Shown here in pieces: positions 1 to 6,843 of a DNA stretch of 8,478 nucleotides. Numbering within the stretch: position 1 is the stretch's first letter; every line of letters begins with the position of its first letter. The notes beneath the pieces are model-generated. The model saw only the letters and a program-made list of their open reading frames with translations, was not told the DNA's origin and did no database searches. The DNA comes from Actinomycetota bacterium. Lineage in GTDB: Bacteria > Actinomycetota > Actinomycetes > Nanopelagicales > Nanopelagicaceae. The DNA is taken from positions 1 through 8,478 of the forward strand of contig JAQCGQ010000028.1 in NCBI GenBank assembly GCA_027730465.1, written 5' to 3'. The position numbers were made by a program, and so were the translations under genes.

Positions 1-134
1 TCAGGTGCCCCACATGGGCATCGGTGCGCTATTGCTAGAACATCTCTAGGTGTTCTACCTAATTGGGCTGCTACGGTTTGTAAATCTTTTTCACTCGCAT
101 CTTGTGCCGTAAAAGCTTTAGCTGGCCGAACCAT
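1..134 (-). CDS. DUF501 family protein, N-terminal part (cut by left edge)
   Basis: Reading leftward from an ATG at 134-132 there is an open frame of 44 complete codons that leaves the window at base 1. The residues AAQLGRTPRDVLAIAHRCPCG at about 23-42 include the LGR-PR and RCPCG signatures that I recognise from the N-terminus of the actinobacterial DUF501 family, with Cys39 and Cys41 both present. The function of DUF501 proteins is not known. The paired cysteines could bind a metal, but that is only a guess. The ATG follows the TAA of the upstream septum-protein gene with no gap and has no visible Shine-Dalgarno sequence, so translation is probably coupled to the upstream gene. In other actinobacteria this gene is commonly followed by an exopolyphosphatase (ppx/gppA), which would lie beyond the left edge here. 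The rest of the protein cannot be assessed. Confidence 0.85.
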   Translation of the reverse strand, partial: MVRPAKAFTAQDASEKDLQTVAAQLGRTPRDVLAIAHRCPCGAP

Positions 135-587
135 TTAAGGATTTACATTTGTACTAGTTATTGAAGAAATTAATCTTGAATACCAAGGAAGTCCGATTGG
201 AAGTTGCTCTGAGACTTTTGTTTCTTGTTCACCATCGGTAATCTCACCATTTCCAATAATGATGTAGGCCCGCTCACCTGGAAAGACAAAATGTAATCTT
301 GCTCTCGCCTGACTTGCCACATACTCTGGATCATTCCACTTAGCCAACTCTGCGGCAGCATCATCTAGCATCTTTTGATTATCAGATAACTGTGTCTGTA
401 GTGAATTTATTTGAGCCCTTTGAGTGAAGTAATGCTGAATCGGTGGCGCCAGTGTGACAGCGAGTGCAAATAAAATAATTCCAACAATTAACGCCCGATT
501 AGATAAGCCGCGTTTACTTAAACCTGATTTTAAGGATTTGCGGGTAGGTGAAAATAAATTGGCTGCGAAAAATTTTCGGCGCACCAT
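135..587 (-). CDS. ftsB: FtsB/DivIC-type septum formation initiator protein
   Basis: This 150-residue protein has the layout of bitopic FtsB/DivIC divisome proteins, which join FtsL and FtsQ in the complex that activates septal peptidoglycan synthesis. The N-terminus (residues 1-31) is strongly basic and should be cytoplasmic. One membrane segment follows at about 32-48, then a predicted coiled coil at about 54-83 (QINSLQTQL and following). The conserved block at 84-105 (WNDPEYVASQARARL, then VFPGE) is diagnostic of the actinobacterial family. The tail after about 115 is polar and probably flexible. The ATG at 587-585 lies 8 nt after the eno stop, with an AGTAGG-like weak ribosome site overlapping the end of eno. 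No other in-frame Met occurs before the coiled coil, so the start is fairly secure. The family assignment is firm, but the choice between the FtsB and DivIC names is convention. Confidence 0.9.
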   Translation of the reverse strand: MVRRKFFAANLFSPTRKSLKSGLSKRGLSNRALIVGIILFALAVTLAPPIQHYFTQRAQINSLQTQLSDNQKMLDDAAAELAKWNDPEYVASQARARLHFVFPGERAYIIIGNGEITDGEQETKVSEQLPIGLPWYSRLISSITSTNVNP

Positions 588-595
588 ATTTTTAC

Positions 596-1873
<1,278 letters not shown>

Positions 1874-1879
1874 TTATTT

Positions 1880-1884
1880 CTCCT
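1880..1884 (-). promoter_or_regulatory. Shine-Dalgarno sequence of eno
   Basis: On the minus strand AGGAG lies 6 nt upstream of the GTG at 1873-1871. This is the clearest ribosome site in the window and fixes the non-ATG start of enolase. The rest of the mazG-eno gap (1885-1928) is AT-rich and shows no convincing promoter: a TAATTT at 1901-1896 could serve as a poor -10 box but has no partner -35. Confidence 0.8.
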
Positions 1885-1928
1885 GGTAACTATTTAAATT
1901 AAGTCGGAGTTGATTTAATGCCCTAATT

Positions 1929-2573
1929 CTACCTTGCCTCATGGACTTGAATCTGCGCAATTAGAGATTTGCCAGCACCACGCAAGGCTGCCTCAGGATC
2001 TAGGCCTTTATCTACTGCTTGTGAAATTAATCCAAGTAGTAATTCACCGAGCTGATCTTGATCAATTTGCTCAGGAAGTTCTAGTGGTGAATTTATTGGT
2101 AATTGATAATTAAATTTCTTCACTCGATAGAGCAGTTTTGCAACCAAAGGTAGCGCCGGCTGGGCTAATGGCACACCATCAATAGCTGAACTTCGCCCCT
2201 TTTCGATCGCTTTTTGCCGCTCCCAATTTTCTAATACCTCTGCGCTGTCTTTAACTACTGCGCCCGCAAAAACATGTGGGTGGCGGCTAATTAATTTGTC
2301 AGCAACATTTTTTGCAACATCTTCAATATTAAATGGCTGATCTTTATCTTCCTCGGCTATTCGAGAATGAAAATATATTTGTAGTAGTAGATCACCTAAC
2401 TCTTCCTGCATCCCACTTCGATCATTATCTTCAACCGCCTCAATAAACTCATATGACTCTTCAAGTAAGTATTTAAGGAGGGATGCATGATCTTGCTCGC
2501 CATCCCATGGGCAGCCACCCGGAGAGCGAAGTTTGTCCATCACTTCGCGCAATCTTTCAAGCTGTGAAGCCAT
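1929..2573 (-). CDS. mazG: MazG family nucleoside triphosphate pyrophosphohydrolase
   Basis: MazG hydrolyses (d)NTPs to the monophosphate and pyrophosphate, clearing aberrant nucleotides. The N-terminal half of this 214-residue protein is a typical all-alpha MazG core. It has GGCPWD at 19-24, the metal-binding EExxE (Glu38, Glu39, Glu42) and EELGD (Glu57, Glu58, Asp61), then KLISRHPHVF at 93-102 and NWERQKAIEKG at 116-126. The C-terminal half (about 141-214) still aligns by eye with the second MazG domain of the 263-residue E. coli protein. It lacks a second EExxE and has only DQLGELL where EEMGDLL is expected, so a single active site is predicted. The ATG at 2573-2571 is 9 nt after the lipoprotein stop with no Shine-Dalgarno sequence, suggesting coupled translation. 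The name reflects the enzyme family only; no mazE or mazF toxin-antitoxin genes are nearby. Confidence 0.94.
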   Translation of the reverse strand: MASQLERLREVMDKLRSPGGCPWDGEQDHASLLKYLLEESYEFIEAVEDNDRSGMQEELGDLLLQIYFHSRIAEEDKDQPFNIEDVAKNVADKLISRHPHVFAGAVVKDSAEVLENWERQKAIEKGRSSAIDGVPLAQPALPLVAKLLYRVKKFNYQLPINSPLELPEQIDQDQLGELLLGLISQAVDKGLDPEAALRGAGKSLIAQIQVHEAR

Positions 2574-2582
2574 GATTTAAAT

Positions 2583-3188
2583 TTATGGAGCTGGCGTTAC
2601 TGCGCCATCAGTTATATCACCAGATTCAATTGATGCAGTATCAGGATTCCACGTACCGTATTTAGGATTTACTTTAACTCCAAGTTTTTTTGCCACTGCC
2701 ACAACTATTTTATTTACTTCCTCCGCTGCTTGCTCAGGTGAGGCGCCGGACAAAATGACATCTTTGCTCAGTTTTTCAGAGATAATTAAAATTTTAAGAT
2801 AAGCATCAAGATTTGATTGAGCAAGGCTTGCACCAACTAAAGCTTTTGGTAACTCAGATTCACCCCCGACTTGGGTAAGAATCTCAGTTCTACGCGCTGC
2901 AATATCTGCATTAGTAACACTTAACTTCTTATCAGTAGAAATTCTGTCTAGTAATACGCCAACTATAAAAAACTGGGCTTGATTTCTAAGTAACTCATCA
3001 GCTTCCGCTAATTGCATCCCTGTAGTGTCAACTAATTTTCGATCACGTAAAACTTCATCTACAGGTTTTTGAACATCACTTGTAGAAAATTCTTTATCAC
3101 CAATTGTTATAGCTGAATTCATACTGCTGCAGCTAGTTAATACAAGTGTGGCTAAAACCGTAGTAATTACCTTCTTAAACAATTTCAT
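2583..3188 (-). CDS. Lipoprotein with SurA N-terminal-like domain
   Basis: This is a 201-residue secreted lipoprotein. The signal peptide is short and classical: KLFKK, a hydrophobic run, then the lipobox LTSC with Cys20 as the lipidated residue. It should therefore be anchored on the outer face of the cytoplasmic membrane. The helical middle (about 55-165) resembles the SurA/trigger-factor N-terminal chaperone fold found in an actinobacterial family that occupies this same place beside mfd and mazG. The closing NPKYGTWNP at about 178-186 matches the NPRYG-W motif I associate with that family. No parvulin-type peptidyl-prolyl isomerase domain is present. A chaperone or envelope role is inferred from fold similarity only, and the real function is unknown. 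The ATG (3188-3186) lies inside the end of mfd, in another frame, with a 14-nt overlap. The GAGG directly abutting it is too close to be a good ribosome site, so coupling to mfd translation is likely. Confidence 0.82.
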   Translation of the reverse strand: MKLFKKVITTVLATLVLTSCSSMNSAITIGDKEFSTSDVQKPVDEVLRDRKLVDTTGMQLAEADELLRNQAQFFIVGVLLDRISTDKKLSVTNADIAARRTEILTQVGGESELPKALVGASLAQSNLDAYLKILIISEKLSKDVILSGASPEQAAEEVNKIVVAVAKKLGVKVNPKYGTWNPDTASIESGDITDGAVTPAP

Positions 3189-6100
3189 CCTCTTTCACTT
3201 CTTTACTACTTGCTTTGGTAGTAGCTGGCTTAATTAAATTACGTAGTACTGATTCAACCCACGCAAGGGTTGGAGTATCCCCTATCGCATCACTTTCTAT
3301 CCAATTGGGGCTACTTCCCCTTGCAACTAGCAGGATTTGTGAAGCATTTTTATAGATAGATCCTGGGTATAGCCGGTTTAGTTTTATCACAGCTGATTCC
3401 TGAAGAACAACTGGGGTAAGACGAAGATTTTTTCCAGAAAATGCGATATCAGTAAGCCCTAGGCTTTTTGCAAATAATCTCAGTGAGGCAACTGCTAATA
3501 ATTCAACGGCAGGCTGGGGTAGTTGGCCAAATCTGTCGCTCATTTCAATACTTATTTCATTAAGTCCATCATCATCTGCTGCATCGGCAAGTCTGCGATA
3601 AAGATCAAGCCGTAATCGCTCAGATTCAATATATGAAACTGGCAAGTGAGCATTAATTGGTAACTCAACTTTGCAATCTATATTTTTTGGTTTATCTTCA
3701 AAATATCCACTCTTAAATTCATCAACTGCGTCAGCAACCATTCGCATATATAAATCAAATCCAACCTCAGCAATATGGCCTGATTGTTCACCACCTAGTA
3801 AATTTCCAGCACCTCTAATCTCTAAATCTTTTAGTGCCACTGCCATACCAGCGCCTAAATCGGTGTTAGTTGCAATCGTGGCTAAACGATCATGGGCTAG
3901 CTCAGTAATTGGTTGATCAGTTGGATAAAAAAAGTAGGCATATGCTCGTTCTCTACTTCTACCAACTCGACCCCGTAATTGATGAAGTTGAGATAAGCCA
4001 AATAAATCTGATCGGTCAACAATTAAAGTATTAGCATTTGGAATATCAATACCACTTTCAATTATTGTCGTGCACAAGAGCAAATCAAACTCTCGGTTCC
4101 AAAAATCTAAAATTACCTCCTCAAGTAACCGCTCATTCATTTGTCCGTGTGCAATGCCAATTTTTACCTCTGGCACTAATTTTTTAATTCGCTGCGCAAC
4201 AGCTTCAATGCTTTCAACTCGATTATGAATAAAAAATATCTGACCATCTCGTAGTAGCTCTCGGTGAATTGCCGCTGCTACCTGTTTTTCATCATATGCG
4301 CCCACATAGGTTAAGACTGGATGTCGCTCTTCCGGTGGTGTGGTGATGTTAGACATCTCTCTAATTCCAGTAATTGCCATCTCAAGTGTTCTAGGAATTG
4401 GAGTTGCAGACATAGCTAAAACATCTACATTTGTTCTTGCTTTCTTTAGCTCTTCTTTATGCTCAACACCAAATCTTTGCTCCTCATCAACTACTAATAA
4501 ACCAAGGTCAGCAAACTTGATATCTTTAGATAAAAGCCTATGAGTACCAATTACAACATCAATTGAGCCATCTTTAAGCCCGGCAATAACTTCTTTACTC
4601 TCATTTACCGTATTAAATCTAGATAAAGCAGCAATCTTTACCGGAAAGCTGACATAACGATTTGAAAATGTATTCAGGTGCTGCTGAACTAACAAAGTAG
4701 TTGGAACTAAGACCGCTACCTGCTTACCGTCTTGAACCGCTTTAAATGCTGCCCGAACTGCAATCTCAGTTTTTCCATACCCAACATCGCCGCAAACAAT
4801 TCGATCCATTGGATTTGGTTTTTCCATATCGCGCTTTACTTCATCGATAGTTGCCTGTTGATCAATTGTTTCAACAAAAGCAAAACTATCTTCGAGCTCT
4901 TTTTGCCAAGGGGTATCGGCTGAAAATGCAAAACCTGGTGCGCTCATACGGGCGGCGTATAATCTAATTAACTCTGCTGCTATTTGCTTAATTGCTTTAC
5001 GGGCTTTGCGTTTACTGCTTTGCCAATCAGCGCCACCGATGCGATGCAAGGCTGGTGATTCACCACCAACATATTTTGTTACCTGCTCTAATGTGTCAGT
5101 TGGAACAAATAACTTATCAGCTGGTTGACCACGTTTTGATGATGCGTATTCAATTACTAGATACTCTCTAGATATACCATTAATATTTCTATTAATTAAC
5201 TCTATATACCTACCAACACCATGCTGCTCATGGACCACATAATCACCAGTTTTAAGTTGCATTGGATCAATTGCCTTCTTGCGCCTAGAAGGCATACGGG
5301 CTAAATCTTTATCTGTTGATTTTTGCCCTGAAATATCTTTATCTGTAATTAAAACAGTTTTATATTCTTCACTAATAAATCCATGTGCAATATCAGAGCG
5401 ATAAAGGCAAACTAAATCAGTTTGGCTAAGTTTTTTATCCACTTCAATTATTTCATTTGCTAAATCTGCTGTGTTTAGTAACTCACTAAATCGCTTTAAT
5501 GTGCCGTTGGCGGCTGCGGTAAAAATCACTTGGTAGCCATTTTTTTGCCAGCTTTTAATATCAGAGAGTGCTTTTTCATAATTTTTTCCATAATTTGAAA
5601 TCACATCTATAAATTTAATTTCTGCTTGTTCAGGGGCGCTGGCATAAAGATTTAAATTTCTAATCACAATCCCTGCTCTGCTTGCAATCTGCTCAATTCG
5701 CACTAACTCATTAAATCCACCTACGCCTAACTGCGCAGTTAAATCAAGAGGTGGCATGGGTTTCTCATTTTCACTCCAAGCAATATTTGACCAACTAGCA
5801 GCTAGAAACTCTTCATTAGTAGTAATTAAATCTGCTGCCCGACTTCTAAGTCTTGGCTCATCTATAAACCAAATCTGAGTTTGTTTAGGCAGGTAATCAA
5901 TTATTGTTTTAAACTCTTTGACCAAGCCAGCAGCCAGTGATTCCATGCCTTCAAAGGTTATTCCTTGGATAATCTTTTCAGTCATCTCATTAATTTGGGG
6001 AAATGTCTGACCTAATTTTTTAGCATTATCCTTTACCTGATCATCTAGTAGAAGCTCTCGACATGGATAAATAATTATTTGCTCTGCTATCTTTGTTAAA

Positions 6101-6705
6101 GATCTTTGATCGGCTACTGTAAAATACGAAATTTCTTCAATTTCATCACCAAAGAAATCTATTCGAATCGGGTGCTCTTGATCTGCTGGAAATAAATCTA
6201 AAATCCCACCCCTAACTGCAAAATCACCTCGTCGCTCAACTAAATCTGATCTCGTAAAACCAAATTGCGATAATTGTTTTATTAGATCAGACATTACTAA
6301 CTGTTGATTCGCAATTATTTTTATTTGAGCAAGTTCTAGGTTATTAGCAATAATCGGTTGCAGTAACGCTCTAATTGAGCAGATGATTATCTTTACATCT
6401 TTGCTAACAATTTGATTGAGTGCTTTAAATCTTAGAGTTACAGTATCCGCCTTAGGGCTTAATCGCTCATGCGGTAATGTCTCCCAGGCTAGGAAGTTAA
6501 CAACATTTTCACTACCAATTAGTGAACAAATCTCAGCGCTTAACTCCTGTGATGTTCTAGTTGATGTAGTAACAATTAATAGTGGCGCAGATGAGTTAGC
6601 GGCAAGATGGCAGTGAATACTAGAAGGTGCCACCATATCCTCTGATGTTGCCAAGTAATTTTGAATTGGTGATTTCAGCTTGGATAAAAGATTTAACATC
6701 ATCAC
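3175..6705 (-). CDS. mfd: Transcription-repair coupling factor Mfd
   Basis: Mfd is a DNA translocase that pushes stalled RNA polymerase off lesions and recruits UvrA for nucleotide excision repair. The 1176 residues have the full normal layout. The N-terminal UvrB-like module includes AWETLPHERLSP at 73-84 and RGDFAVRGGILDLFP at 159-173. The RNA-polymerase interaction domain begins at LKTGDYVVHEQHGVGRY, 484-500. The RecG-like motor follows, with Walker A GDVGYGKT at 639-646, DEEQ at 740-743, SATPIPRT at 766-773 and the arginine-finger motif RGRVGRSRER at 911-920. The C-terminal autoinhibitory domain contains ERLRLDLYRRL at 1029-1039. All helicase motifs are intact. Translation may begin at GTG 6705, ATG 6702 or ATG 6699; these are adjacent in-frame codons and the difference is at most two residues. 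It appears to be the first gene of the minus-strand run, divergent from ppc across 138 nt. Confidence 0.97.
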   Translation of the reverse strand: MMMLNLLSKLKSPIQNYLATSEDMVAPSSIHCHLAANSSAPLLIVTTSTRTSQELSAEICSLIGSENVVNFLAWETLPHERLSPKADTVTLRFKALNQIVSKDVKIIICSIRALLQPIIANNLELAQIKIIANQQLVMSDLIKQLSQFGFTRSDLVERRGDFAVRGGILDLFPADQEHPIRIDFFGDEIEEISYFTVADQRSLTKIAEQIIIYPCRELLLDDQVKDNAKKLGQTFPQINEMTEKIIQGITFEGMESLAAGLVKEFKTIIDYLPKQTQIWFIDEPRLRSRAADLITTNEEFLAASWSNIAWSENEKPMPPLDLTAQLGVGGFNELVRIEQIASRAGIVIRNLNLYASAPEQAEIKFIDVISNYGKNYEKALSDIKSWQKNGYQVIFTAAANGTLKRFSELLNTADLANEIIEVDKKLSQTDLVCLYRSDIAHGFISEEYKTVLITDKDISGQKSTDKDLARMPSRRKKAIDPMQLKTGDYVVHEQHGVGRYIELINRNINGISREYLVIEYASSKRGQPADKLFVPTDTLEQVTKYVGGESPALHRIGGADWQSSKRKARKAIKQIAAELIRLYAARMSAPGFAFSADTPWQKELEDSFAFVETIDQQATIDEVKRDMEKPNPMDRIVCGDVGYGKTEIAVRAAFKAVQDGKQVAVLVPTTLLVQQHLNTFSNRYVSFPVKIAALSRFNTVNESKEVIAGLKDGSIDVVIGTHRLLSKDIKFADLGLLVVDEEQRFGVEHKEELKKARTNVDVLAMSATPIPRTLEMAITGIREMSNITTPPEERHPVLTYVGAYDEKQVAAAIHRELLRDGQIFFIHNRVESIEAVAQRIKKLVPEVKIGIAHGQMNERLLEEVILDFWNREFDLLLCTTIIESGIDIPNANTLIVDRSDLFGLSQLHQLRGRVGRSRERAYAYFFYPTDQPITELAHDRLATIATNTDLGAGMAVALKDLEIRGAGNLLGGEQSGHIAEVGFDLYMRMVADAVDEFKSGYFEDKPKNIDCKVELPINAHLPVSYIESERLRLDLYRRLADAADDDGLNEISIEMSDRFGQLPQPAVELLAVASLRLFAKSLGLTDIAFSGKNLRLTPVVLQESAVIKLNRLYPGSIYKNASQILLVARGSSPNWIESDAIGDTPTLAWVESVLRNLIKPATTKASSKEVKEDEIV

Positions 6706-6715
6706 CTCATTCCTT
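6705..6715 (-). promoter_or_regulatory. Tandem Shine-Dalgarno region of mfd
   Basis: On the minus strand AAGGA (6715-6711) and GAGG (6708-6705) precede three adjacent in-frame start codons, GTG-ATG-ATG. AAGGA is 5 nt from the GTG at 6705 and 8 nt from the ATG at 6702. GAGG is 5 nt from the ATG at 6699. Each purine block therefore suits a different start, and the sequence alone does not decide between them. Confidence 0.6.
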
Positions 6716-6731
6716 CAATTAAACGCCGCAT

Positions 6732-6758
6732 ACCCCCGCTTCATAAATGAAGGGGGGT
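6732..6758. repeat. G/C-rich inverted repeat (hairpin) between mfd and ppc
   Basis: ACCCCC (6732-6737) pairs with GGGGGT (6753-6758), and CTTCA (6739-6743) pairs with TGAAG (6748-6752). This gives 11 base pairs with one bulged G at 6738 and a four-base loop, TAAA (6744-6747). It stands out against the AT-rich surroundings. The two flanking genes point away from it, so it cannot terminate either of them. It begins 26 nt upstream of the mfd GTG and would lie in the mfd mRNA leader if transcription starts near 6762. It could be a 5' mRNA structure or a protein-binding site. The structure is visible, but any role is inference. Confidence 0.6.
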
Positions 6759-6768
6759 TACTGGGGTA

Positions 6769-6774
6769 ATTCTA
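6769..6774 (-). promoter_or_regulatory. Candidate -10 box for the mfd operon
   Basis: TAGAAT on the minus strand matches the TATAAT consensus at five of six positions. It would place the transcript start near 6762, giving a leader of about 57 nt that opens with the hairpin at 6758-6732. No good -35 hexamer lies 16-18 nt upstream, which is common in actinobacteria but weakens the call. For ppc in the other direction, GATATT (6780-6785) with GTTACT (6757-6762) at 17-nt spacing is a still weaker pair. Confidence 0.3.
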
Positions 6775-6775
6775 C

Positions 6776-6799
6776 GGCCGATATTTAGTCGTAAATGCC
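6776..6799. repeat. Imperfect dyad, possible operator
   Basis: ATTTA (6783-6787) and TAAAT (6792-6796) flank the four bases GTCG, and outside them GGC (6776-6778) and GCC (6797-6799) are also complementary, with four unpaired bases (6779-6782) on the left side only. The element lies midway in the divergent mfd-ppc region, where a regulator of either gene could bind. At this length it could also arise by chance. Confidence 0.3.
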
Positions 6800-6843
6800 A
6801 TAAAGATGTGCCAGAGCAATTGGGAATCTGTGATGATTACGCC

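Noticed and set aside
170..364. 64-codon minus-strand open frame inside the septum-protein gene
   Set aside because: It lies wholly within the FtsB-like gene in another frame, shows no family resemblance and has no ribosome site.
1929..2573. MazG as part of a toxin-antitoxin or phage-defence module
   Set aside because: No mazE, mazF or other defence genes are nearby, and the neighbours are conserved housekeeping genes typical of this actinobacterial locus.
3671..4923. Plus-strand open frames of 63-81 codons opposite mfd (3671-3916, 4340-4543, 4732-4923)
   Set aside because: They are antisense to conserved Mfd motor and C-terminal sequence, have cysteine- and serine-rich low-quality translations and resemble nothing known.
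6416..6616. 66-codon plus-strand open frame opposite the start of mfd
   Set aside because: It is antisense to the conserved N-terminal UvrB-like module of Mfd and has no independent support.
6715..6744. Nine-codon upstream open frame in the mfd leader (minus strand, ATG 6744, TGA 6717-6715)
   Set aside because: It has no ribosome site, its start codon lies in the hairpin and a frame this short is expected by chance. It would matter only if conserved in relatives.
6732..6758. The intergenic hairpin as a transcription terminator
   Set aside because: Both flanking genes are transcribed away from it, and neither strand has a T-run directly after the stem.
6747..6788. Thirteen-codon plus-strand open frame upstream of ppc
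   Set aside because: It has no ribosome site, starts inside the hairpin loop and gives a peptide with no recognisable character.
6762..6843. Possible tRNA gene, prompted by TGGGGTA resembling the 5' acceptor arm of tRNA-Gln
   Set aside because: No matching 3' acceptor arm, no GGTTC T-arm and no anticodon stem can be found within the required distance on either strand.
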